From Crocinitomicaceae bacterium (GTDB lineage Bacteria; Bacteroidota; Bacteroidia; Flavobacteriales_D; Crocinitomicaceae), in NCBI GenBank assembly GCA_023262855.1, contig JALQYQ010000037.1, positions 1-50,985 of the forward strand: a DNA stretch of 50,985 nt, read 5' to 3'. The translations under genes and the position numbers were made by a program. Below, piece by piece: positions 25,326-34,050 of the stretch (within the stretch, counting starts at the first letter, position 1; each line of letters begins with the position of its first letter). Under the pieces are notes generated by a model. The model was not told the DNA's origin. It was given only the letters and a program-made list of their open reading frames with translations, and made no database searches.

Positions 25326-26618
25326 ATGATCATAAAGAATTGCTTGGCTTTTTTTATATTTTTCTTTTTTGCCTTTAACCTTAAAGCGCAGAAAGAAATA
25401 TTAAGCAAGGTTGATACGCTTCAACTTTTTTCACTGTATAGGAATTTGCACCAGCATCCTGAATTAAGTGGTAAAGAAGTTGAAACGGCCCAATTACTGA
25501 AAGGTGAACTCAAGCAACTAGGTTTTACAATAATTGATTCTTTAGGGTTTAACAGTTTCGCTGGAATTTTGAAAAACGGCAATGGTCCAACAGTTTTGTA
25601 TCGAACAGACATGGATGGTTTACCAATTAAAGAAACAACTGGTGCATTCTATGCGTCAACTCAAACTACAATGACAGAAGGTTGGGCTATTCCTGTTATG
25701 CATGCCTGTGGCCACGATTTTCACATGAGCAGTTGGGTTGGCGTTGCACGAATCTTAAGTTTTTCAAAAAAGAAATGGAAAGGAACGGTTATTTTTCTTG
25801 CACAATCATCAGAAGAAACAGGACAAGGAGCGAAAGGAGTAATTCATTCCAATTACTTTTCTACACTTCCAAAGCCTACGTATCAATTAGCAATTCACGA
25901 TACGCCTGACTTAACATCTGGCACATTTGGTTTTTGTAATAAATACAGTATGGCCGCTGTTGACATGATGAATATTACAATCTACGGAAAAGGAGGTCAT
26001 GGAGCAGAACCATTTAAAGCAATTGATCCAATTTTATTGAGTGCCAATTTCATCACAGAAATCCAAAGCATAACGAGTAGAAATCTTGCTTTTAATACTC
26101 CGGCAGTAATAACAGTGGGTGCAATTAACGGTGGAACAGTTGGCAACATCATTCCAGATAAAGTTGAACTTAAATTAACCATTCGAACATTTTCTCCGGA
26201 AAGTAGACTGTATGTTTTAAAAAGAATTGAGGAAATTGGCAACTACCTTGCTTTAGCAGCTGGATTAACAGAAAATGAGTTCCCTACCTATAATTTGTTG
26301 GACATGTCCATACCAGCAGTTTATAATGCTCCAAAACTTGGCGAGGATTTAAAAAATTCCATTCAAAAATCCAATTCAGGTTATCAAATTGCAGATGTAC
26401 TTCCAAAAATGATTGGTGAAGATTTTGGTATTTATTCGAATTCAACTGAAATTCCGAGTTATTTAATTTGGGTAGGTGTGAGTTCAACAAATGAAGCGAA
26501 ACAACAGCAATCAACATCTTTGCATACGAGTACATTTTTACCCGATTATCAAACTGCTTTGCCAATAACTGTTGATGCTATTTCTAATTGCATTATTGAT
26601 TTACTGAACAAACATTAA
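25326..26618 (+). CDS. Secreted M20D-type amidohydrolase/peptidase
   Basis: 430 residues. Residues 1-21 are a signal peptide ending LKAQ. The zinc-dependent M20 core has LYRNLHQHPELSGKE, DMDGLPIKE, HACGHDFH with metal ligands C128 and H130, and the catalytic SSEETGQGAKG (E163, E164). The GKGGHGAEPFKAIDP segment opens the dimerisation (lid) domain. Related enzymes are N-acyl-amino acid or indole-acetyl-amide hydrolases and carboxypeptidases; here substrate is unknown. Located after yceI in one operon. Its stop codon overlaps the stop of the convergent GNAT gene by four bases (TTAA, 26615-26618). Confidence 0.92.
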   Translation: MIIKNCLAFFIFFFFAFNLKAQKEILSKVDTLQLFSLYRNLHQHPELSGKEVETAQLLKGELKQLGFTIIDSLGFNSFAGILKNGNGPTVLYRTDMDGLPIKETTGAFYASTQTTMTEGWAIPVMHACGHDFHMSSWVGVARILSFSKKKWKGTVIFLAQSSEETGQGAKGVIHSNYFSTLPKPTYQLAIHDTPDLTSGTFGFCNKYSMAAVDMMNITIYGKGGHGAEPFKAIDPILLSANFITEIQSITSRNLAFNTPAVITVGAINGGTVGNIIPDKVELKLTIRTFSPESRLYVLKRIEEIGNYLALAAGLTENEFPTYNLLDMSIPAVYNAPKLGEDLKNSIQKSNSGYQIADVLPKMIGEDFGIYSNSTEIPSYLIWVGVSSTNEAKQQQSTSLHTSTFLPDYQTALPITVDAISNCIIDLLNKH

Positions 26619-27493
26619 CCAAACTCGAGTGTTGTTATTCCGTAGACTTTCGAAAAATCTACATTTGGTTTTAAAGGGTAATACATCCTTTCGCATTCGA
26701 ATGTCAAGTGCGTACAATAGGTCTGAACTAATTTAATGGCCAAAGAATTAACCGTAGGAATATCAATGGTAATTTTTTCTCCTACTCCCATGGTCAAACA
26801 TGCTTTATACAATTCTTCAGCAATCATTTCATTTTCAGCAAACAAAGGGCCTATTTTATAACCTTCGTAGGTTTTTCGGATGACAGCATAACCATGTAGT
26901 TCGCTATTCTCCTTATATAACAAGGTGTTTGCTGACTTATTTGCAATCCATGCTTTTAAAAATTCTGAACGATTAAATCCAAAACAACTCGTATCATACT
27001 CTGAAAGCAAATGGAAATCGGTCTGTTGAAACGGTTGAATCTTGTGACTAAAAGAAAATGACTGTCCTACTCTTGCATGGCGCTCATCTGCAAAACTGGC
27101 TTTAAATCCCCCTTTCGCATAAAACGATTGCATTTCTTTTACACCGTCCATACCAATTGAAGCTCCTGGATTTAAACACGCTAAAAGCTTAGTCTTTCGC
27201 GCTTCCCAAAGCAGTTTACCAAGACCTTTTGATCGCTGTTCTTTTTTTACAATAAACAAACCCATAAAACCAAATTCGCCATTGTAATTTACAATTGATC
27301 CAGCAGCAATTAATTCTTGTTCATTGAAGTAGCCAATAAACTGTTTCGGAAAAGCTGCAAAACAAATTTCAGCATCTTCAATTCCAGGATCCCAACCTTC
27401 ATCTTTTGCCCAATCAAAAAGCAATTTAACATCTTCAATCTCTAGTTCCTTAAGTTCAATGTCCTCCATTTTAGATGTCATTTTGCATTTCAA
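26615..27493 (-). CDS. GNAT-family N-acetyltransferase, two-domain
   Basis: 292 residues. The N-terminal GNAT domain (about 10-130) shows GLFIVKKEQRSKGLG, the acetyl-CoA pyrophosphate loop (residues 86-92), and SFYAKGGFK. The C-terminal part (about 160-285) resembles the Acetyltransf_18 type of second domain (LYKENSELHGYAVIR, GYKIGPLFAEN). The acceptor is unknown. Two bases downstream of the receiver-cyclase gene on the same strand, hence cotranscribed. Alternative starts at M5 and M9 would also be acceptable; the upstream gene's stop favours no choice. Confidence 0.87.
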   Translation of the reverse strand: MKCKMTSKMEDIELKELEIEDVKLLFDWAKDEGWDPGIEDAEICFAAFPKQFIGYFNEQELIAAGSIVNYNGEFGFMGLFIVKKEQRSKGLGKLLWEARKTKLLACLNPGASIGMDGVKEMQSFYAKGGFKASFADERHARVGQSFSFSHKIQPFQQTDFHLLSEYDTSCFGFNRSEFLKAWIANKSANTLLYKENSELHGYAVIRKTYEGYKIGPLFAENEMIAEELYKACLTMGVGEKITIDIPTVNSLAIKLVQTYCTHLTFECERMYYPLKPNVDFSKVYGITTLEFG

Positions 27494-27495
27494 CT

Positions 27496-28527
27496 TTAGA
27501 GTCTTCCTTTTATAATTGTCAATTTCATCTCCCCTTTTCCTTTAAGATTTTTAACTCCCAATTCATGAGTTAAATAATTGTTTGAAATACGGCTTAAAAC
27601 AGCATCCGTAACAACCACTTCCATCGTTTCACCATTACTTTCAACTCTTGATGCAATATTTACATTGTCACCCATGATGTCGAATTGAAAGCGTGAGGTT
27701 CCTACAATTCCAGTGATTATTTCACCAGAATGAATGCCAATTCTACATTTCCATTGGTGTTGACTTGTTCGGTTGCGCATGGACAAAAAATCAATAAACA
27801 TCAATCCTGCGTTGACCATGTTTTCCGCATGATTATCTTGAACATCATTCAATCCCGCGACAGCCATGTAAGCATCTCCAATTGTTTTGATTCGAGTGAC
27901 ATTGTTCATTGCTGAGATTTCATCAAATTTTGTAAAAATGTCCGTTAACTCTTGAATCAAATTTTCAGGCGACATTGTTGCAGAAATGGCCGTAAAACCA
28001 ACCAAATCACAAAACATAACACTCGCGTCAGGGTGCTTTTCTGGTTGATATACTCCATGTTTTTTGAGTTGATGAATAACATTATCAGGAAGCAAAACAC
28101 TCAATAAATTATCTGATTTTCGCTTCTCATCTAACAAGGCAATATGAGTTCTAACACGCGCTCTCACTACTTCTGCATGAAATGGCTTGGTAATAAAATC
28201 AGAACCGCCAGATTCAAATCCCAAGGTTTCATCTGACGCCTCATTCAATGCCGTTAAAAATATAATTGGAATGTGTGCTTTATCAGCTTTTGATTTAATG
28301 ATTTTACAGGCTTGAAATCCATCCATCTCAGGCATCATTACATCCATCAAAATCAAATCAATAGTTTGGTCATTTTCAACAATTTCAATTGCTTTAAGAC
28401 CATTCTTTGCTACTTTAATTTTATAATGATCCTTCAATAGACCCGTTAATAATTGCAAGTTTTCAATTGAATCATCAACAATTAAAATTGTATGTTCTAA
28501 TTTTGAATTTTGAATGATATTGTTCAT
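27496..28527 (-). CDS. Response regulator with class III adenylate cyclase domain
   Basis: 343 residues. Receiver domain 12-130: acidic pair VDDS, phosphoacceptor D62 in LMDVMMPEMDG, LTALN and TKPF. A short helical linker leads to the cyclase domain (about 165-340). Catalytic residues are all seen: metal-binding D174 (FCDLVGFT) and D218 (GDAYMAVAG); the purine-selecting pair K214 and D283, diagnostic for ATP rather than GTP; N290 and R294 in NVNIASRVE. It therefore should make cAMP, gated by phosphorylation. The upstream kinase partner is unknown; the hybrid kinase at 22259 is a neighbour with HPt output. Heads a two-gene operon with the GNAT protein. No -7 consensus is visible upstream. Confidence 0.93.
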   Translation of the reverse strand: MNNIIQNSKLEHTILIVDDSIENLQLLTGLLKDHYKIKVAKNGLKAIEIVENDQTIDLILMDVMMPEMDGFQACKIIKSKADKAHIPIIFLTALNEASDETLGFESGGSDFITKPFHAEVVRARVRTHIALLDEKRKSDNLLSVLLPDNVIHQLKKHGVYQPEKHPDASVMFCDLVGFTAISATMSPENLIQELTDIFTKFDEISAMNNVTRIKTIGDAYMAVAGLNDVQDNHAENMVNAGLMFIDFLSMRNRTSQHQWKCRIGIHSGEIITGIVGTSRFQFDIMGDNVNIASRVESNGETMEVVVTDAVLSRISNNYLTHELGVKNLKGKGEMKLTIIKGRL

Positions 28528-28542
28528 TTATGAAGCACTTTA

Positions 28543-28562
28543 AAATCAATTTTTGTTGATTT
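28543..28562. repeat. Inverted repeat upstream of the receiver-cyclase gene
   Basis: AAATCAA (28543-28549), loop of six bases, TTGATTT (28556-28562). It lies 16 bases upstream of the cyclase gene start in the divergent 234-base gap, so could be an operator or a 5' hairpin. AT-rich, so chance is possible. The rest of the gap is AT-rich without other clear sites except the element at 28728. Confidence 0.35.
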
Positions 28563-28727
28563 CTACAAAGTGGCATCCTAAATAAAAAGAAGCGAAAAGG
28601 ATTTTATAGTAAGATAAGAAATTCTAAAAACTATCCTTTGGTAATATATCGCACTCAAAATTAACAAATTACTTTCTGAAAAAACTACTCAATTATCAAG
28701 TTCAAAAAAATAAACAGAGAAAAACGT

Positions 28728-28735
28728 TAACTTTA
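28728..28735 (+). promoter_or_regulatory. Possible -7 element (TAACTTTA) of the second uspA gene
   Basis: One mismatch from TAnnTTTG, 26 bases upstream of the ATG at 28762. Same terminal-A variant as before the first uspA paralogue. Confidence 0.4.
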
Positions 28736-28761
28736 CCCGAAATGAAATAACAATCTGTAAC

Positions 28762-29577
28762 ATGAATTCACATTTTCTTGTACCAATTGATTTTTCAGAA
28801 ACCACTCTTAACGCTCTAAAATTTGCAAGTCAACTTTCTAAATCAGATGACGATACATTCACATTGTTGCATGTCATCAAACAAGAAAGTGATCGCTTGG
28901 TTGCGAAACAACAATTAGATGCGATCATTCAAACGAGCGGAATTGCTGAAGACAGAATTAACGGTAAAATTATCGTTGGGAAATTTTTAAATGATATCGG
29001 TAAAATTGCAGAATCCATTGAAGCATCTTTGATTGTGATGGGAACTCACGGTTCATCTGGACTTCAAAAAGTATTCGGTAGTAATGCCATGAAAGTTGTA
29101 TCACACAGCAAAACACCATTATTGATTGTTCAAGAAAATTCAGTTTTTCATTCAATTAAGAAAATTGTTTTAACGATTGATTTGGAAAAAGAATCCATTC
29201 AAGTTGTTAAATACGCAGCGAAGATTGGTGAATTATTCAACGCTGAAATTTGCCTTGTTGGTGGTTTGCATACTGATGAAATGTTGAAACGCAAAGTTGA
29301 CACAAATATTCTTTTATGCAAAAAACACCTGAACGAACACGGTTTGAAATATTCAGTTGAATTGTTAGAAACGAAAAACTTCGAAAAGAACCTAATTGAT
29401 TTTTGTGGTTCATACGCGGCTGATATGCTTGCAGCGACTTATTATCAAGATACTTTTCAATTATTTTCAGAGAAATTTGTCCAAACATTATCGACAAACT
29501 CTTTGAATATTCCGTTGTTGACCATTGACAATGAATCTATTTCAAGCGGAAGTCAATATAGTTTTTTGTCTATTTAA
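28762..29577 (+). CDS. Universal stress protein, tandem UspA domains (paralogue)
   Basis: 271 residues with the same architecture as the protein at 21382: first UspA domain (VPIDFSETTLNALKFASQLS, LIVMGTHGSSGLQKVFGSN) and a degenerate second domain. The two proteins align along their whole length and share the C-terminal QYSFL tail. Again the ATP loop is one residue shorter than the classical spacing. They flank the kinase/cyclase cluster, which suggests tandem duplication followed by insertion or rearrangement. Its 3' end overlaps the convergent ntrC-like gene by 8 bases, leaving no room for an intrinsic terminator. Confidence 0.9.
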   Translation: MNSHFLVPIDFSETTLNALKFASQLSKSDDDTFTLLHVIKQESDRLVAKQQLDAIIQTSGIAEDRINGKIIVGKFLNDIGKIAESIEASLIVMGTHGSSGLQKVFGSNAMKVVSHSKTPLLIVQENSVFHSIKKIVLTIDLEKESIQVVKYAAKIGELFNAEICLVGGLHTDEMLKRKVDTNILLCKKHLNEHGLKYSVELLETKNFEKNLIDFCGSYAADMLAATYYQDTFQLFSEKFVQTLSTNSLNIPLLTIDNESISSGSQYSFLSI

Positions 29578-30745
29578 CAGCTCTTGGATTTGCGAAAATT
29601 TCAACATCAGAACCTGTAATTGTTTGTCCACAAAGGATTACTAAACGTTCAACGATGTTGCGCAATTCGCGGATATTTCCTGTCCAATCCGTATTTTTTA
29701 ATGCTTCTAAAGCATCTTCACTAAATGTTTTGCGTTGAACACCATGTTCGGCGCAAACCATTGTTAAGAAATGTTCAGCTAGCATTGGAATATCATCGCG
29801 ACGTTCATTCAAGGAAGGAACATGCATTAAAATAACTGCCAAACGGTGGTATAAATCTTCTCTGAATCGTCCTTCTTCTATTTCCTTGCGCAAATCCTTG
29901 TTAGTAGCAGCAACAACACGACAATCTACTTTGATATCACGCTCACCTCCTACTCGCTGGATCACATTTTCTTGCAAGGCACGTAATACTTTAGCTTGTG
30001 CACTTGCCGACATGTCACCAATTTCATCTAAAAATAGGGTTCCGCCAGAAGCCAATTCAAACTTTCCTTTTTTGTCTTTTACAGCTGATGTGAAGGCTCC
30101 TTTTTCATGGCCAAACAATTCACTTTCAATTAGTTCTGATGGAATCGCGGCACAATTCACTTCAATAAATTGCATTTTTCGACGGTTCGAATTATCATGT
30201 AAAGATCGTGCGACCAATTCTTTACCAGTTCCATTTCCTCCAGTAATTAATACACGTGCATCGGAAGGCGCAACCTTTTCAATCATTTCTTTGATTCGAA
30301 TAATTCCATCTGTTTCACCAATAATTGAACTTCCCTTAAAGCGTTTAACTGTGGTTTTCAACTGCTTCGTTTCTTCCACTAATACAACTTTATCTTTCGC
30401 ATTGCGAATCGTAACTAAAATGCGATTTAAGTCAAGTGGTTTTTCAATAAAATCAAATGCTCCTTTCTTAATCGCTTGTACAGCTGTATCAATGTTCCCG
30501 TGTCCACTAATCATGATCACTGGCGTTTCAACTTTCGCTTTAATCAAGGCATCCAAGACTTCCATTCCGTCCATCATAGGCATCTTGATATCACAAAAAA
30601 TAATATCATAGCTTGTTGAAGTTGCTTTTTCCAAGCCTTCTTTTCCATTCTCTGCTTCATCCACTTGGAAGTCTTCAAATTCTAGAATTTCACGCAATGC
30701 TCTGCGAATAGCTCTTTCGTCGTCAACAATTAAGATTTTACCCAT
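29570..30745 (-). CDS. NtrC-like sigma-54 activator lacking DNA-binding domain
   Basis: 391 residues. Receiver 1-120 with acidic pair VDDE, phosphoacceptor D52 (IIFCDIKMPMMDG) and FIEKP. AAA+ domain from about 137: Walker A GGNGTGKE (169-176), the sigma-54-contacting GAFTSA loop (216-221), Walker B GTLFLDEIGD and the sensor motif NIRELRN. The protein stops about 35 residues after that motif, where NtrC/AtoC relatives carry a 40-50 residue Fis-type helix-turn-helix. So it can activate sigma-54 polymerase but has no visible means of binding DNA. A TATATTTG box is 17 bases upstream of the ATG. Ends inside uspA on the opposite strand. Confidence 0.93.
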   Translation of the reverse strand: MGKILIVDDERAIRRALREILEFEDFQVDEAENGKEGLEKATSTSYDIIFCDIKMPMMDGMEVLDALIKAKVETPVIMISGHGNIDTAVQAIKKGAFDFIEKPLDLNRILVTIRNAKDKVVLVEETKQLKTTVKRFKGSSIIGETDGIIRIKEMIEKVAPSDARVLITGGNGTGKELVARSLHDNSNRRKMQFIEVNCAAIPSELIESELFGHEKGAFTSAVKDKKGKFELASGGTLFLDEIGDMSASAQAKVLRALQENVIQRVGGERDIKVDCRVVAATNKDLRKEIEEGRFREDLYHRLAVILMHVPSLNERRDDIPMLAEHFLTMVCAEHGVQRKTFSEDALEALKNTDWTGNIRELRNIVERLVILCGQTITGSDVEIFANPRAVK

Positions 30746-30761
30746 GATTTTTTATTTTTTA

Positions 30762-30769
30762 CAAATATA
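30762..30769 (-). promoter_or_regulatory. -7 promoter element of the ntrC-like gene
   Basis: Reads TATATTTG then TAA on the reverse strand, 16 bases before the ATG at 30745. Upstream of it lies a short direct repeat containing CATAGAA (about 30776-30800). Confidence 0.55.
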
Positions 30770-30826
30770 ACTAGAACATAGAATATTGAGCATAGAACAT
30801 GGAGGATGATTCAAACTTGTTCTTTA

Positions 30827-31714
30827 TTAATGCGCCAAAGCTCCTTCTTTGAGTGAACAAGGCGAAATGAATACGCGCTGAATTTGTAATTTTTGAAGTA
30901 CCCAACGTGTTTTAACAGCAGCAATTGGAGCCATGCGCTTGCGGATTGGAATAATCCAATTATTTTGATCGCGCTCGCTCTGTGTTGATGCAATAATGGC
31001 TGATAAACTATCGAACAATTCATTGATGGAAATTTCCACCGCATCTATTTTAGAAGGAAAAGGTTTGTTGTGAATCAATTCATAAAAAGTTTCAAAACTT
31101 CCCGATGCACCAATTAAAATGTGTTCTTGTTTTCCATCGAAGAAACCATTTGCTTTTTCGTCCAACCACGTCTCAATGTTCGAAACATCTTCTTGAGATA
31201 AAGGATCTGAAAAATGAAAATGCTGATAAATGCGAGAAACACCAATGTTCAAACTGACTAAATCAGTAATGCCATTGGAATCGGCAAATACAAACTCAGT
31301 ACTTCCACCACCAATATCCATAATCACAGAAGGTTCAGAAAAATCATATGACCATTTGACACCTTTGTAGATGAGTTCAGCTTCAAGTTCGCCAGAAATA
31401 ATTTGAATATCAATTCCCAATTCTTGTTGAACTTTATCCAGAAAATCATTTGAATTGCTTGCATCTCGTAATGCAGAAGTTCCAAAGGCGTGAATTTCTT
31501 GAACTTGATAATCAGCACAAACTGCCTTAAAATGACCCAAGGCATTGAATCCACGAATGAGAGCTTCATCGGCAATTCGATTGTGATTGATTCCGCCCAT
31601 TCCCAATGCAACGCCATCTTTCTCGGTGTGAACCAATTCAAAATTGCTTGCAAAAACATCTGCAATCAACAAATTAAACGTGTTGGTTCCTAAATCAATG
31701 ACGGCTTTTCGCAT
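30827..31714 (-). CDS. Ppx/GppA-family exopolyphosphatase
   Basis: 295 residues, the short form made only of the two ASKHA sub-domains, without the C-terminal extension of E. coli Ppx (513). IDLGTNTFNLLIAD (6-19) is the phosphate-1 motif; SGELEAELIYKGV contains the catalytic Glu (E111); IMDIGGGSTEFVFA (131-144) is phosphate-2. The family hydrolyses polyphosphate and/or pppGpp; which one cannot be told. One base after the ABC permease gene on the same strand, thus cotranscribed with the exporter. It ends before the ntrC-like gene, which has its own promoter. Confidence 0.92.
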   Translation of the reverse strand: MRKAVIDLGTNTFNLLIADVFASNFELVHTEKDGVALGMGGINHNRIADEALIRGFNALGHFKAVCADYQVQEIHAFGTSALRDASNSNDFLDKVQQELGIDIQIISGELEAELIYKGVKWSYDFSEPSVIMDIGGGSTEFVFADSNGITDLVSLNIGVSRIYQHFHFSDPLSQEDVSNIETWLDEKANGFFDGKQEHILIGASGSFETFYELIHNKPFPSKIDAVEISINELFDSLSAIIASTQSERDQNNWIIPIRKRMAPIAAVKTRWVLQKLQIQRVFISPCSLKEGALAH

Positions 31715-31715
31715 A

Positions 31716-33053
31716 TTACGTTTTTTTCAACCAGCGTAAAATCAAACTGAATTTCACACGGTGTCCGAACTGTAAGATACCATTTTTATATAAGCGCCCA
31801 GCAATCATTAAATTTAAAACTGCACTCGTAAGCAAAACCATCAGTGAAACGTAAATTTGATAGGATGCTTCTGGACCATATCCTTGTGCTAATTTGACCA
31901 TTACAACAACGGGCGCTGTAAATGGAAAATAATGAAAGAATGTTGTGAGTGAACTTTCTGGATTTTGAAGAGCGAAATATCCGGCATACAACGAGAAACA
32001 CAGTAAGAAAATGATTGGCAAGACAAATTGTTGTCCATCACTTTCGGAACCAGATGTTGCTCCAACTGCTGCAAAGAAAGATCCATAGAATAGATAACCT
32101 ACGATAAAAAACACTAAGAAGAACGCAGTCATTGTTCCGAATTGAACGCGTTCATAGACTAAATTCACAAATTCATTGTATTCTGTTGAAGCGTATAATT
32201 GATCCAAACGTGTTTGGTTTTTTACCTCATCTGTCATTTGAACGATATCCATATTTGAGGCATCGAGCATATCTGGAAAAATCAGTTCGCGCATGAAATA
32301 CAAACCTGCACCAACTACGACCATCCAAATGATAAACTGAAAAAAAGCCGCGATTCCAATTCCAACGATTTTACCCGTCAGTAATTGATTTGGATGAACC
32401 GATGCCAATAATACTTCAACAATTCGATTGCTTTTTTCACGCGAAACACTTCTCAATATAGTCATTCCAAATAGGAAGATAAAGACAAAAATAATGGCGC
32501 CATAGAAAAATCCTACCCAACCTCTCAAATCCGATGCTTCATCAAAGGGATCTAAAACATCACGAAAAGCGACATTTAATGGTTGTTTTATTTTGCGAAA
32601 CTCTTTGACCGATAAATCTGTGAACTCCTCAATCATCACTTCTTCAATGCGTCGCTCAATGTGAAACTGTAAACGCGTTTGCATACGAACAGATGGTTTG
32701 ATGCGGTAGAAAACAAAAGCTGTTTTATTCGACAAAACCTTTTCATTCACTTCAAACAAAGCATCGTATTGCTGAAATTGCTTGGCATCGCGAAACTCTT
32801 CCATTTCAACATATTGATCAGCAAATGAATATGAAATGGCTTTGTCCTCTTGCGCCATAATTTTGTTATCCAACAGATGAGATGGATCTGTAATCAATAC
32901 ATTCCAATGCTGTTTTCCTTCACCTCCAAAAGCGAATAAGAAATAAATTAAACAGAGTATGATGATTGGTCCAAAAAACGACATCATTACGAATGAACGA
33001 GAACCCATTCGCTCTTTTAATTCTCGCAAAGCAATTAACCAACTATTACGCAT
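31716..33053 (-). CDS. ABC-2 type transporter permease (NatB-like)
   Basis: 445 residues. One N-terminal membrane helix (about 22-43), a large extracytoplasmic domain (about 50-175), then five or six helices from 178 to about 425. RSVSREKSNRIVEVLLAS is the conserved coupling segment of NatB/ABC-2 permeases, and SESDGQQFVLP is the usual loop. It probably pairs with the ATPase encoded just upstream (8-base overlap). Exported substrate unknown; Na+ efflux by Bacillus NatAB is the closest characterised function, but the family is diverse. Confidence 0.88.
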   Translation of the reverse strand: MRNSWLIALRELKERMGSRSFVMMSFFGPIIILCLIYFLFAFGGEGKQHWNVLITDPSHLLDNKIMAQEDKAISYSFADQYVEMEEFRDAKQFQQYDALFEVNEKVLSNKTAFVFYRIKPSVRMQTRLQFHIERRIEEVMIEEFTDLSVKEFRKIKQPLNVAFRDVLDPFDEASDLRGWVGFFYGAIIFVFIFLFGMTILRSVSREKSNRIVEVLLASVHPNQLLTGKIVGIGIAAFFQFIIWMVVVGAGLYFMRELIFPDMLDASNMDIVQMTDEVKNQTRLDQLYASTEYNEFVNLVYERVQFGTMTAFFLVFFIVGYLFYGSFFAAVGATSGSESDGQQFVLPIIFLLCFSLYAGYFALQNPESSLTTFFHYFPFTAPVVVMVKLAQGYGPEASYQIYVSLMVLLTSAVLNLMIAGRLYKNGILQFGHRVKFSLILRWLKKT

Positions 33054-33975
33054 TTTCAGCCTCCTTTCTTGGTTGAACTAAGTCGATGAAAACATCTTGC
33101 ATAGAAGGCAAAACCTCCCACGCTGCTTCGATTTTCACTTGTCCTAACAATGTTTTTAATAAATCTTCGAAATTATTGTCTCCACGCATCTTCACGTGTG
33201 CAATGAATTTGTCGTCACCCAAAATTTCTTTATCCACTAATTCAAATCCTGTCCACAACGCATTCACAAACGCAATCATACTTCCTCGGAATTTCACCGC
33301 GTAGTTACCTGTTTTACGTTCTTCCTGAATTTCAGAAATGCGACCTTCCATGATTTTTTTCGATTGATGAATCAAGGCTGCGCGATCACAAATCTCTTCC
33401 ACACTTTTCATGTTGTGTGTTGAAAGAATAATCGTTTTTCCTTTTGCTTTCATTTCAATCAATTCTTGCTTGATTAATTCCACATTCACAGGATCAAAAC
33501 CGCTCAAAGGCTCGTCTAAAATCAACAATTTCGGTTCATGTAAAACGGTGCAAATAAATTGTACTTTTTGCGCCATACCTTTCGATAGTTCTTCAATGCG
33601 TTTTTTGCCCCAATCAGTAATTTCGAATTTCTCCAACCAATAATTTAACTGTATTTTCACATCCTTTTTGGACAAACCTCTGAGCTGACCAAGAAACAAA
33701 GCATGGTCTTCAACTGTCATCGTGCGGTACAAACCACGTTCTTCTGGCAAATAACCAATCAACGACAAATGTTGTTGTGTCATGATATCGCCGTTGATGC
33801 GAATGTGACCTTTATCAGGTTCAATGATGCGATTAATGATACGAATCAGGGTTGTTTTCCCTGCACCGTTTGGACCTAATAAACCAAAAATTTCACCGGT
33901 TTGAATGTGCAATGAAACATCGTCCAAAGCAACTTTACGGTAAAATGATTTTGAAATGTTTTGAATTTCGAGCAT
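33046..33975 (-). CDS. ABC transporter ATP-binding protein (NatA-like)
   Basis: 309 residues. Walker A GPNGAGKT (34-41), Q-loop near YLPEERGLY, signature LSKGMAQK (130-137), Walker B LLILDEPLSGFDP (150-162) and the switch His in LSTHNM. The signature LSKGMAQK and the ~75-residue C-terminal extension (DUF4162 type) are usual for the NatA/ABC-2 subgroup. Heads the three-gene unit ATPase-permease-Ppx. The start MLEIQNISKSF fits the family; 75 bases separate it from the CPBP gene upstream. Confidence 0.95.
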   Translation of the reverse strand: MLEIQNISKSFYRKVALDDVSLHIQTGEIFGLLGPNGAGKTTLIRIINRIIEPDKGHIRINGDIMTQQHLSLIGYLPEERGLYRTMTVEDHALFLGQLRGLSKKDVKIQLNYWLEKFEITDWGKKRIEELSKGMAQKVQFICTVLHEPKLLILDEPLSGFDPVNVELIKQELIEMKAKGKTIILSTHNMKSVEEICDRAALIHQSKKIMEGRISEIQEERKTGNYAVKFRGSMIAFVNALWTGFELVDKEILGDDKFIAHVKMRGDNNFEDLLKTLLGQVKIEAAWEVLPSMQDVFIDLVQPRKEAENA

Positions 33976-34050
33976 ACGCTTTTATTGAATGGTTAAAACT
34001 ACAAAATCGCTTAGACATTTTTTGCCTAAATACATGAAAAGTGCATGGAA

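Noticed and set aside
29886-30611. 241-residue open frame antisense to the ntrC-like gene
   Set aside because: Shadow of the AAA+ coding sequence; low-complexity Ser/Thr-rich translation with no fold pattern.
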